A DNA stretch of 64,000 nucleotides, from the NCBI RefSeq assembly GCF_002355515.1, contig NZ_AP014810.1, positions 1 through 64,000 on the forward strand, written 5' to 3'. This DNA is from Methylorubrum populi. GTDB lineage: Bacteria > Pseudomonadota > Alphaproteobacteria > Rhizobiales > Beijerinckiaceae. Under the pieces are notes generated by a model. It had not been told where the DNA came from, searched no databases, and was given only the letters and a program-made list of their open reading frames with translations. A program made the translations under genes and the position numbers. This document shows, in pieces, positions 27,254 through 35,128 of this stretch (positions are counted from its first letter, which is position 1; every line of letters begins with the position of its first letter).

Positions 27254-27287
27254 GGCGGGCCGCGGCGCACATGCGCCGCGGCCCGCC
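27254..27287 (-). terminator. strong GC hairpin downstream of the large parB-like gene
   Basis: The 15-base arms at 27254-27268 (GGCGGGCCGCGGCGC) and 27273-27287 pair perfectly around a 4-base loop, about 50 bases after the gene ending at 27340. No U-run follows on either strand, so factor-independent termination is uncertain. An mRNA-stabilising role is equally possible. Confidence 0.4.
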
Positions 27288-27339
27288 AATTTCCGACCTT
27301 GGGAGGAGGCCGGGGCCGATCGGCCCCGGCGAGGTCTGC

Positions 27340-29373
27340 CTATTCCGCTGCCTCGACCTGAACGGGCTCGGGACCGATCTCGTCGGTGTCGCGGATGACC
27401 TCGACGGTGATCCGCGCGGAGGCCAGGGCACAGGGCTCGGTGTTCCCGCCCTGGTCCGGGGTGCGCAGGGGCTCGGGCAACCAGCCCCGGCCCTCCAGGG
27501 CCTGCGCCGCCCGGCTCACGGCCTCGGCCTTCGGCAGCTTGAGGAAGAGGGGGGGCAACTCGCCCGCATCCTGGCCCATACCCTCCGCCACGGCCGCCGC
27601 GATCTGCGCTTTGCTGAGGCGGGCCAGGAACGCGGCGTCCACGCTCCACCACGCCCGCATATCGAGGTCGGCCGAGGCCGCGATCTGGTCCGCATGCTCG
27701 ATCCGCCCCGGCCGGCCGCGCTCGTGGCGGTGCTTCACCCCGTTCAGGCTCTGCGCGGCGAGGAAGGCGAGGAGGTCGAGAAGCGTGTCCCCGCTCTGCT
27801 CGGTGAGCCATTCCCAGAGGTCACCCACGTCGCCCGGCAGGCGATAGCCCCAGGCCTCTCGCGCCTCCGTCATTGCAGTCAGGGCAGGGCAGGCCTCGGC
27901 CGCCGCGATCCGGCCGGCGAGGTCGGTGCTGGTGGCCTTGATCTCCACGGCCGACTCCGCCCGCCACGCGTGGGTGTAGAACACCGGCAGCGCGAGCGCA
28001 TGGACGACACCGGCCAACGCCAGGTCCGGCCGGCGCATCACCTCGACGCGCAACGCCGCCGTGCGGATCGCGGTCAGTTCCTCGATGAGCACATCGGACA
28101 GGGCAGGGGAGGGCGCCTCCGTCACCGTCTCGCCCGCCTCAGCCCGGCTTGCGGCGATCTCGGCGCGCTCGGCCCGTTCCCGCTCCTTCTTCTCACGCCG
28201 CACGTCCTCGGGGCGGACAAGGCCGCGCTCCACCTTCACCCGGCCCTCGTGGGTGAGCCCAACCGCCGCGCCGGCTCGCGCCATGTCCTCGGGGGTGAAC
28301 CCGTAGTCGCGCTGCCTCACGGTGCCGATCGCCGCCTCGACGGTCGCCAACTCCTCGGCCAAGGTCTCATCCGGCCCGGCTTCCAAGCGGGTGAGGATAG
28401 CGTCGCGCCGCTCCACGAGGCGGGTGAGTTCCGCCCGGTCCTCGTCCGACAAGGGCAGGGCGCGCGGGTAGACCCGGCCATGGTTGTAGAACCCGGAATA
28501 GGGGAACTGCTCGAAGGTCTCGACCCATCCCCAGCCCTCGGCCGACAGGGCAGCAGCCTCCTGCTCCATCTTCTCGGCCGCGAGGCGTCGCAATAAGTCG
28601 GGGTCGGCGAGCCACGTCCCGCCCTCGTCGTCGCTGAACAGGTCGCGCGTGACCGCCCCGCCCGCCCCCTCGTAGGCCTGCAAGGTGACAAAGCGGGCCA
28701 GTTTGTCAGTGACGGGCACGTGCTCGGACAGGAGCGCGCGCCGGATGCCCTGGCCGGTGCTCTCCCGGACATAATGAGTGTTCCACACCGCCTCCTGCCG
28801 GGCGTGGTCGTCCACCACGGCGAAGGCGGTGAGCTGGTCCAAGGTCATCTCGTCGGCCCGGTAGGCTTTGACGAGGGCAGGGGAGACGGCGGCGAGCTTC
28901 ATGCGCTGCTCGACATGGCGCAGCGTGGTCCCGAAGCGCCGGGCGACCTCCGGGGCGTCATGCCCCTCGTGGATCAGAGCGGCGAAGGCCTCGAACTCGT
29001 CGGCGGGGTGGAGGGCGCGCCGCATCACGTTCTCGGCGAGGCTGACGCGCTGCGCCGCCTCGCTCGGGAGCACGAGGCAGCGCACGGGGCCGCTCCAGCG
29101 TCCGGATTTTGCCAACAGCTTAAGGGCGGCGAGGCGTCGGCCGCCGGCGACGACGCGGAAACGGCCAGCCTCGGTCTCGAACACGACGAGGTTCTGCAAC
29201 AGGCCTTCCTCGGCAATGCTCTCGGCCAACCCCTCGGCGCCACCGCGCTTGTCCGTGCGGCGCACGTTCTCGGGGGCTACGCTGAGTTTTGTAAGCTGGA
29301 TCAGCGCCTCGACGGGCGCGCCGGCCGGGGTCTGAGCGGGGGCGGGGAGGGTGGTGTCAACGGTCGCGGTCAT
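27340..29373 (-). CDS. large ParB/RepB-like nuclease-domain protein
   Basis: 677 residues. The N-terminal ParB domain has LTKLSVAPENVRRTDKRGG, VAGGRRLAAL and SLAENVMRRALHPADEFEAF, then a central HTH (VARRFGTTLRHVEQRMKLAAVSPAL). The long C-terminal region (residues 300-677) is Glu/Ala-rich and unassigned. ATG 29373 is preferred because AAAGGGA lies about nine bases upstream; an alternative start is 29400. Such proteins accompany ardC on many alphaproteobacterial plasmids. It is much larger than a canonical ParB and not linked to parA, so a role other than partition is possible. Confidence 0.75.
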   Translation of the reverse strand: MTATVDTTLPAPAQTPAGAPVEALIQLTKLSVAPENVRRTDKRGGAEGLAESIAEEGLLQNLVVFETEAGRFRVVAGGRRLAALKLLAKSGRWSGPVRCLVLPSEAAQRVSLAENVMRRALHPADEFEAFAALIHEGHDAPEVARRFGTTLRHVEQRMKLAAVSPALVKAYRADEMTLDQLTAFAVVDDHARQEAVWNTHYVRESTGQGIRRALLSEHVPVTDKLARFVTLQAYEGAGGAVTRDLFSDDEGGTWLADPDLLRRLAAEKMEQEAAALSAEGWGWVETFEQFPYSGFYNHGRVYPRALPLSDEDRAELTRLVERRDAILTRLEAGPDETLAEELATVEAAIGTVRQRDYGFTPEDMARAGAAVGLTHEGRVKVERGLVRPEDVRREKKERERAERAEIAASRAEAGETVTEAPSPALSDVLIEELTAIRTAALRVEVMRRPDLALAGVVHALALPVFYTHAWRAESAVEIKATSTDLAGRIAAAEACPALTAMTEAREAWGYRLPGDVGDLWEWLTEQSGDTLLDLLAFLAAQSLNGVKHRHERGRPGRIEHADQIAASADLDMRAWWSVDAAFLARLSKAQIAAAVAEGMGQDAGELPPLFLKLPKAEAVSRAAQALEGRGWLPEPLRTPDQGGNTEPCALASARITVEVIRDTDEIGPEPVQVEAAE

Positions 29374-29431
29374 GGGTTCGGTCCCTTTCAGGATCGGCAT
29401 GGGATGATCGGAGTGGGGGAGGGGAGGCCGC

Positions 29432-30457
29432 CTAAGCGGCGGCCTCGAACGCACGGGCCGGGGCGGCGCGGTGCTCGGCCTTGGGGTCGGCAGCCTCGGC
29501 CTCGGCCCTGGCTCCCGGCTGCAAGCCGTGCAGGAACTTGACCGCCCGCTCGGCGTGGGCGGCGGCGGAGAAGATCGCCCGCTTGTCGCCCTTCAAGACC
29601 GCGATCCAGTCCGCGATGTAGGCGGCATGGTCCTCGCGGGGCTCCAGGGCGAGCCCGAGATCGGCGGCGAGGAATGCGGCCCCGAGTTCGGCCACCAACT
29701 CCTCGCGCGCATAGCCCTCGTCGCCCCAGCGCTTGCGGCCGAAGCTCCGGTCCAGGCGCGAGGGATGGCGCGTCCAGTGCACCGCCTCATGGCCGAGGGT
29801 GGCGTAATAGCTCTCGGCGTCACGGAAGGCGGCGAGGGGCGGCATGCCGATGTGATCGGCCCCGGCGTGATAGAAGGCCTGCGCGCCTCCATGCCGGATG
29901 TCGGCTCGCGTGGCAGCAAAGAACGCTTCCGCGTGCGCGATGGGCTCCGGGCCGAGGAGGGCAGGGGCGTCCGTCACGGGCGGGATCGCGAAGGCTTCGG
30001 GCAAGCCGTCGATCTGGCCGACGTTGAAAACCGTGTAGGTCTTGAGGAAGCGGACGCCCCGCTCCTCTTCCTCGCCCGTGCTCTCATCCTGCCGGCGCTT
30101 CGTGGTCTCGCCCATGTAGACGACCTGGGACCCGCGCTCGCCGCGCCGGACCTGTCCCCCGAGTTCCTGGGCCTGGCGGTAGGTCATCCAGGTGGGCGAG
30201 CGGTGGCCCTTCTCGACCGCCTCCAGCCAGAGGAGGAGCGTGTTTATCCCTGAGTAGGGCTTCCCGTTCGCCCGCCTCGGCCGCGTGACCCTGGCCCCGA
30301 GCCCTTCGCCGCCCCACGGCTTGCACCACGGCCGGACGCCCCCCTCCAGGTCGGCCACGATACGGGTGGTGATCCGAGCATAGGCGTCCGGGGCCGTCGC
30401 GCTCGCTGCGGCCATCGCGCCCGGCTTACCCTTGGTCTGCTTCGTCATGGTGTTCAT
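29432..30457 (-). CDS. ardC: ArdC-like antirestriction protein with zincin domain
   Basis: 341 residues. The N-terminal ssDNA-binding DUF1738-like domain has VRPWCKPW, ANGKPYSGINTLLLW and PTWMTYRQA. The C-terminal metallopeptidase-like domain has the zinc motif LGHEAVHWT (HExxH) and a downstream EELVAELGAAF. ArdC proteins protect incoming plasmid DNA against host restriction. It precedes the ParB-like gene on the same strand, 58 bases apart. The motifs are complete. Confidence 0.85.
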   Translation of the reverse strand: MNTMTKQTKGKPGAMAAASATAPDAYARITTRIVADLEGGVRPWCKPWGGEGLGARVTRPRRANGKPYSGINTLLLWLEAVEKGHRSPTWMTYRQAQELGGQVRRGERGSQVVYMGETTKRRQDESTGEEEERGVRFLKTYTVFNVGQIDGLPEAFAIPPVTDAPALLGPEPIAHAEAFFAATRADIRHGGAQAFYHAGADHIGMPPLAAFRDAESYYATLGHEAVHWTRHPSRLDRSFGRKRWGDEGYAREELVAELGAAFLAADLGLALEPREDHAAYIADWIAVLKGDKRAIFSAAAHAERAVKFLHGLQPGARAEAEAADPKAEHRAAPARAFEAAA

Positions 30458-30853
30458 CCCTCGTTCCTGACGGGGTCAGGGCCCCGCCATGACCCCTGCC
30501 CGTCGGCGAGACCGGGGGAGCCGGGGGAGGGATGCGGGCGGGGGCGGCCGGGCCGCGAGCAAGCGGGGCGTCAGCCCTGCGCAGCCGAGCGGCCCTGCTG
30601 CCCTGTAGGCGGCGTTCCGTGGGGCGAGGGGGCGGAGCCCCCTCGGCGCCCCGCCACACAGGGCGATGTTGGCCGTCAGGCCGCCGCGTGATGCGAAAGT
30701 CGATCGTCACCGGCAGGCGGAGACCGCCTGCGGGCTCCGGGAGGGGCGCAGCCCCGACTAGAGCGCGGCCGGCCACAAGGTCGGTTCGCCCGCGGGTCAT
30801 ACCGTCAAACGCGTATACACCTATATGCTTGGTTGCGTCTGGTCCAACATTGC
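30458..30853. other. GC-rich gene-less region with hairpin and GTATACAC motif
   Basis: No supported gene. A long imperfect hairpin sits at 30621-30652 (GGGGCGAGGGGGCGG, then its complement). The palindromic motif GCGTATACAC lies at 30811-30820, between the divergent ardC and PIN-toxin genes, and probably holds promoters for both directions. Confidence 0.5.
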
Positions 30854-31300
30854 ATGGGATGTTACACTCGGGCGGTGTTACGGGTTGTGCTGGATACCTC
30901 GGTGATCGCGTCGGCGTTCCGCAGCCAAGCGGGCGCGAGCTTCGCCATCCTCCGAGCGGTCCGCTTTCGGCGCGTCATCCCGCTCGCCACGACTGGCCTG
31001 CTCCTCGAGTATGAGGACGTGCTCAAGCGGCCGGAGCAGCGCGAGGTCTCAGGCCTGAGCCTCGCCGACGTGGACAGGGTTCTAGGCGCCCTCGCGGTGG
31101 CGATCGAGCCGGTGGACGTTCATCTGCGGTGGCGTCCGCAGCTGCGCGACACCGATGACGAGCTGGTGCTCGAGGCGGCCATCAACGGCCGAGCCGACGC
31201 ACTGGTGACCTACAACGTGCGTGATTTCGTGTCGGCTGCGCCCCGCTTCGGCGTGCGGGTGTTGCGACCGGCGGACCTGCTGCAGGAGCTGGCAACGTGA
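30854..31300 (+). CDS. PIN-domain toxin of a type II toxin-antitoxin pair
   Basis: 148 residues. The fold starts LRVVLDTSVIASAFRS, giving the first acidic residue, and ends DALVTYNVRDF with later acids, as in COG1569-type PIN ribonucleases. DTDDELVLEAAI supplies the central acids. The start is ambiguous: ATG 30854 and GTG 30875 both fit. The stop overlaps the GTG start of the antitoxin (GTGA). The toxin-first order is known for some PIN and HigBA-like pairs. It probably stabilises the plasmid by killing or arresting cells that lose it. Confidence 0.8.
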   Translation: MGCYTRAVLRVVLDTSVIASAFRSQAGASFAILRAVRFRRVIPLATTGLLLEYEDVLKRPEQREVSGLSLADVDRVLGALAVAIEPVDVHLRWRPQLRDTDDELVLEAAINGRADALVTYNVRDFVSAAPRFGVRVLRPADLLQELAT

Positions 31301-31578
31301 GCAAGGCAACCTACCCCCTCAAGCTTCCCACCTCGATCAAGCGGGCCGCGGCGCGGCTGGCCAAGGAGGACGGGGTGAGCCTGAACCAGTGGATCGCGAC
31401 CGCGGTGGCGCAGAAGGTCGGGGCCGTCGAGACGGCGGCCGAGTTCTTCAAGCGGCGTGCGGAGGGCCACTCGCTCGATCAGCTCAACGAGATCCTGGCC
31501 CGCGTGCCCCACCGCCCGCCGGAGCCAGGCGACGAGCTGCCGGAGGGCTGGACGCCCGGGTCAGTCGATGGGCGGTAA
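31297..31578 (+). CDS. RHH/HicB-like antitoxin
   Basis: 93 residues starting at GTG inside the toxin stop. YPLKLPTSIKRAAARLAKED followed by VSLNQWIATAVAQKVG is an Arc/HicB-type ribbon-helix-helix region, and the C-terminus is Pro-rich and flexible. It should neutralise the PIN toxin encoded just upstream and may repress the pair by binding the TAGGTGTATRCACCTA-type palindromes nearby. Confidence 0.75.
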   Translation: MSKATYPLKLPTSIKRAAARLAKEDGVSLNQWIATAVAQKVGAVETAAEFFKRRAEGHSLDQLNEILARVPHRPPEPGDELPEGWTPGSVDGR

Positions 31579-31620
31579 GCTGCGAAGGGTTTGACCGAGA
31601 ACATCACCCAAGTCGAACTG

Positions 31621-31640
31621 TTTAGGTGTATGCACCTAAA
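31621..31640. promoter_or_regulatory. 20-base near-perfect palindrome of the maintenance module
   Basis: TTTAGGTGTATGCACCTAAA pairs with its own complement except for the central step. Related palindromes occur at 25933-25942 (GTGTATGCAC), 26395-26404 (GTGCATGCAC), 27025-27034 (GTGTATACAC) and 30811-30820 (GCGTATACAC). Each lies close to a gene of the rep/par/toxin module. It looks like an operator or centromere-type site for one dimeric DNA-binding protein. Confidence 0.6.
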
Positions 31641-31657
31641 CCATCAAAGGTGTAGCT

Positions 31658-31945
31658 TCACAGCCACCCTTCCGGGTCGATGAGCTCGCGGGTAACGTAG
31701 GGCACGCCGATCCGCCGCGGCGCCGACGCGCGGCGTTGCAGGCATGCCCGCGCTAGGCGCTGCGCCCCGAGTTCGTCGCCGGCGATGTAGGTGACGGTTC
31801 GGCCCCGTGTCGCCCCGATCCGACCGAATGTGATCGCCACCACCCACGTCCCGAACAGGTCCCGGCCGGCCTCGACCCGATACGAGCGCCAGCGGTTCTG
31901 GGCCGGATCGCAAGCCTCGAGATGGGCCGAGAACACCGGGATCAT
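31658..31945 (-). CDS. WGR-domain protein
   Basis: 95 residues made almost wholly of a WGR-like domain: RWRSYRVEAGRDLFGTWVVA and FGRIGATRGRTVTYIAGDE. WGR domains bind nucleic acid and occur in PARPs and in small plasmid proteins. It starts within the stop of the resolvase gene (ATGA overlap), so the two are co-translated. The precise role is unknown. Confidence 0.75.
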   Translation of the reverse strand: MIPVFSAHLEACDPAQNRWRSYRVEAGRDLFGTWVVAITFGRIGATRGRTVTYIAGDELGAQRLARACLQRRASAPRRIGVPYVTRELIDPEGWL

Positions 31946-32520
31946 GCGGCCGCTACCTTGGATGCGTCTCGCTTCCCGAGCACCCGATAGACGCTGGCTC
32001 GCCCGATCCCGAGCCGCTTGGCGATTGCGGCCGGCCCGAGCTTCTCGTCGGCATGAAGCCGCTGTACTTCGGCAGCATCGATCGTGGGTTTGCGTCCCTT
32101 GCCCTTGTAGACACCGCGCGCCTTGGCAGCCGCGATCCCCTCCATCTGGCGCTCGCGGCGCAGATTGGTCTCGAACTCGGCGAACACGCCCAGCATGTCG
32201 AGGAAGGCTTTGCCGGCCGCCGTCGAGGTGTCGATCGGCTGCTCGGTCGCGCGCAAGGCCACGCCCTTGGCCTTGAGCGCGCGGACCACATCCTGGAGGT
32301 CGCCGATGGAGCGGGCGAGGCGATCGACCCGGGTGACCACGAGCGTGTCGCCAGCGCGCAAGAAGTCGAGGAGCGTGGCGAGCTCGGTCCGGCCCTCGCG
32401 CGAGGTGCCGGACTTCTTCTCGGTGCGGATTACGTCGCAGCCGGCGGCGCGCAGCGCTGCCTCCTGCAAGCCGAGATCCTGGTCCGTGGTGCTGACGCGG
32501 GCGTAGCCGTAAGAAGGCAT
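31942..32520 (-). CDS. serine recombinase (resolvase/invertase family)
   Basis: 192 residues from ATG 32520: SYGYARVSTTDQDLGLQEAA with catalytic Ser, VTRVDRLARSIGDLQ, MLGVFAEFETNLRRERQ, and a C-terminal Hin-like HTH (LGPAAIAKRLGIGRASVYRVL). No transposase accompanies it, so it may act as a plasmid multimer resolvase; a res site could lie in the 186 bases before the next gene. The ORF extends 14 codons further upstream, but the domain begins at 32520. Confidence 0.85.
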   Translation of the reverse strand: MPSYGYARVSTTDQDLGLQEAALRAAGCDVIRTEKKSGTSREGRTELATLLDFLRAGDTLVVTRVDRLARSIGDLQDVVRALKAKGVALRATEQPIDTSTAAGKAFLDMLGVFAEFETNLRRERQMEGIAAAKARGVYKGKGRKPTIDAAEVQRLHADEKLGPAAIAKRLGIGRASVYRVLGKRDASKVAAA

Positions 32521-32748
32521 GAGCGAGGGCGATCCGTCTCGGAACGGTCTAGATCCGCTCACCCTAGCGTCTCACAATCCCGAGAACAACCAATTTGAGA
32601 CGCGACCCGGCGTCTCACGCCCATGTCTCGCAGCGGTATACCCATTCAGACGGTAACCGCCTCTGAACCCGTGCTCTAAAGGTCTCAACAGATCAGGCCC
32701 AGCCTCATCACGGTTGCTCGCCTCGCAGCCCACTCTTAGGCTTGGTGC

Positions 32749-35034
32749 ATGATCAGAAAAATCATCTCGCTGAAGGGCATCGGACGCTTCGAGGGGTTCA
32801 ACGCCGCTCAGGATGTCACCTTCAAGAAGTACACCTTGATCTTCGCTGAGAACGGGGTGGGAAAGACCACTCTTTGCGACGTCATCCGATCGCTCCAGAC
32901 GGGTGACCCTGGCTACATCATCGGGCGTCGCACACTGAACAGCGCCGTTGAGCAAGAGGCCAAAATCCTCCTGGCGGACGGCACGGTTGCGATCTTCTCG
33001 AATGGTCAGTGGTCCAAACAGCCGCAGGGAGGCTGTACGATCTTCGACAGCGGCTACGTCCGCGACAACGTTCATGCCGGCGAGGTGGTGGATCTTGAGC
33101 ACAAAAAGGCGCTGTTCTCCCTTATCGTGGGGCAGCAGGGCGTTTCGCTTCACCATGAGGTTGTTAGGCTGGAGAAGGAGCGCTCGGATCTGAACACGCC
33201 CCTTCGAACGGCAAAGCAGGCTGTGGAGGCCAACCTCCCCTCTGGCGTACGGCTGGCCGCCTACTTAGCGTTAGAACCAGATCCTGACATCGACGCCAAA
33301 ATTTCGGACGCAGAGCGGCTACTCCGCGGTTCGCAGGAAGAAGAAGCTCTCAAGCGCCACCGCATCCTCACCCCATTGAGTCTACCGGTGTTGCCAAGTG
33401 ATCTGGAGGAGATCCTGGCGAGAACACTCGAGAACGTGGCCGACAGCGCACAGCGCCAGCTCGACTCTCACCTGGCCCACCTCGGGGCAGCAGGTGGGCA
33501 GGCGTGGCTTTCACAGGGACTTTCGCTTTTGCGAGGCGAAAACTGCCCATTCTGCGCGCAGAGCATCTCGGGCAACGACCTTGTGGCCGCCTATCGAGCT
33601 TGTTTCAGCGAAGCCTATCGCGAACTCTTTAAGACGGTCACAGCCAAAAGGGCGGAGGTTGAAGCGCACCTTGGAACATCAGCAGTATCGAGGCTGGAAA
33701 CGACACTGGCGCAGAATGCGGAGGCCATTTCATTCTGGTCGCGCTACTGCGAGTTGGCGCCGCTGGCGGAGGTAGATGCCGAGGCTCTGGGGTTGGCAAT
33801 CGATCGTCTAAGGATCGCGGCGCTGGCGCTCCTTGAGCAGAAAGAGCGCAACTTGCTCGACGCGGTTGAGATCGACGATGATCTCAGCACCGCGTTGACC
33901 GGCATGGAAGCCGCATTTCAGGACGTTCCTGCCTACAACGCCGCCGTCGAGGCCGCGAACCGCGTCATCGAGGCACGGCGCGGCGCGCTCGCCGGCATCG
34001 ACGTCGCCATCGCAAAGAGCAGCCTGGAAAACCTGCAGCGTCGGAAGCGGCGTTTTGAAGATCCGGTAAAAACTTCCTGCGACGAGTATAATCGTCTACA
34101 GGCATTGCGCGACGATTTGGACACGCGCAAAGAGACTGCCGTTATCGCGCTAAAAAATTACAGTGCGGGCGTGGTGCGCGACTACCAGCAGACCCTTAAC
34201 AAGCACTTGGCCAGGTTTATGGTCGGTTTTCGCATTGAGGGAACACGGACAGAGTTTCCTCGCGGCTATCCGAGCTCCTCTTATCAACTGATGATCAACG
34301 ACGTCCCGGTTGAACTTGGGAACGAGAACACAACGCACGCCGAGCCGAGCTTTCGAAACACATTGAGTGGTGGCGACCGTAGCGCTTTGGCGCTCTCCCT
34401 GTTCATGGCTCAGTTGGAACGCTCTACCGCCCAGCCCGACATCGCCGTCATTCTTGATGACCCGTTTCAGAGTCAGGATGCCTTCCGCAAGAACGCAACA
34501 GCTCACCAGATCAGGCGGTGCGGCGAGCAGTGCGGGCAGGTCGTCGTACTCTCTCACGATCCAACCTTCATCAAGATGGTATGGGATAAGCTGCCTCCTG
34601 ATGAGAGGAAGGCTCTCCGGCTGGTGCGGGTGGGTCAATGCACGAACATGGTGCCGCACGACGTTGAAGAGCACCTCAAGCCCGAGCACCAGTCGCGCAT
34701 CGACGCGATCCAGCGTTACGTTCACGAAGGGCAAGGCGAAGCACGCAACGTGGCCCAGAAGCTTCGATTAGCTCTGGAAGGCTACTGCAAGATCGTCAGC
34801 CCAGGTGAGTTCCCGGACGGCTTGATGATGGGCGAGATCTGCAGGCGGGTTCGCGAGACGGGCTCGTCTCATCTCCTGCATCCGATCCTCGATGATCTTG
34901 AGGAACTGAACGACTACGCTCGGCAGTACCATCACGCCTCGAACGATGATCACGCCTCCGTGCCCATCGATGAAGGTGAGCTGCTGGGCTACAGTCGGCG
35001 CATCCTTGCCCTTATCCGTTCGAGGGCTCCCTGA
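32749..35034 (+). CDS. AAA_13-family ATPase with CPFC motif, RloC/PrrC-like
   Basis: 761 residues. Walker A is AENGVGKTT near residues 33-41, the ABC signature LSGGDRSALALSLF is near 540, and Walker B VILDDPFQSQD is near 565 with VVVLSHDPTF after it. The two ATPase halves are separated by a long helical region containing CPFC near residue 266, a zinc-hook-like motif. The C-terminal 100 residues have RxxxE (RLALE, about residue 672), a His about 35 residues on, and a LNDYxxxxHH-type stretch. The architecture resembles RloC/PrrC anticodon nucleases and other AAA_13 defence ATPases. The nuclease assignment is inferred. It lies next to a P63C gene and an MmeI-like restriction enzyme. Confidence 0.75.
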   Translation: MIRKIISLKGIGRFEGFNAAQDVTFKKYTLIFAENGVGKTTLCDVIRSLQTGDPGYIIGRRTLNSAVEQEAKILLADGTVAIFSNGQWSKQPQGGCTIFDSGYVRDNVHAGEVVDLEHKKALFSLIVGQQGVSLHHEVVRLEKERSDLNTPLRTAKQAVEANLPSGVRLAAYLALEPDPDIDAKISDAERLLRGSQEEEALKRHRILTPLSLPVLPSDLEEILARTLENVADSAQRQLDSHLAHLGAAGGQAWLSQGLSLLRGENCPFCAQSISGNDLVAAYRACFSEAYRELFKTVTAKRAEVEAHLGTSAVSRLETTLAQNAEAISFWSRYCELAPLAEVDAEALGLAIDRLRIAALALLEQKERNLLDAVEIDDDLSTALTGMEAAFQDVPAYNAAVEAANRVIEARRGALAGIDVAIAKSSLENLQRRKRRFEDPVKTSCDEYNRLQALRDDLDTRKETAVIALKNYSAGVVRDYQQTLNKHLARFMVGFRIEGTRTEFPRGYPSSSYQLMINDVPVELGNENTTHAEPSFRNTLSGGDRSALALSLFMAQLERSTAQPDIAVILDDPFQSQDAFRKNATAHQIRRCGEQCGQVVVLSHDPTFIKMVWDKLPPDERKALRLVRVGQCTNMVPHDVEEHLKPEHQSRIDAIQRYVHEGQGEARNVAQKLRLALEGYCKIVSPGEFPDGLMMGEICRRVRETGSSHLLHPILDDLEELNDYARQYHHASNDDHASVPIDEGELLGYSRRILALIRSRAP

Positions 35035-35095
35035 GAGAGCGGACGACCGACAGGGTTTCGGTCTGCTTGCAATCGCAAGCATTATGCGTCAGTCT

Positions 35096-35123
35096 CCCAT
35101 GCTTGCTGTTGCAAGCATGGGAG
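35096..35123. promoter_or_regulatory. hairpin covering the ribosome-binding site of the P63C gene
   Basis: CTCCCATGCTTGC and GCAAGCATGGGAG form 13-base arms around a 4-base loop. The right arm includes GGGAG, the likely Shine-Dalgarno sequence six bases before ATG 35129. A second small palindrome GCTTGCAATCGCAAGC lies just upstream. The layout suggests translational control or a repressor site over the gene start. Confidence 0.5.
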
Positions 35124-35128
35124 ACACG

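Noticed and set aside
30458..30832. Minus-strand frame over 30426-30800
   Set aside because: Low-complexity Arg/Pro/Ala translation without a ribosome site, overlapping the start of ardC.
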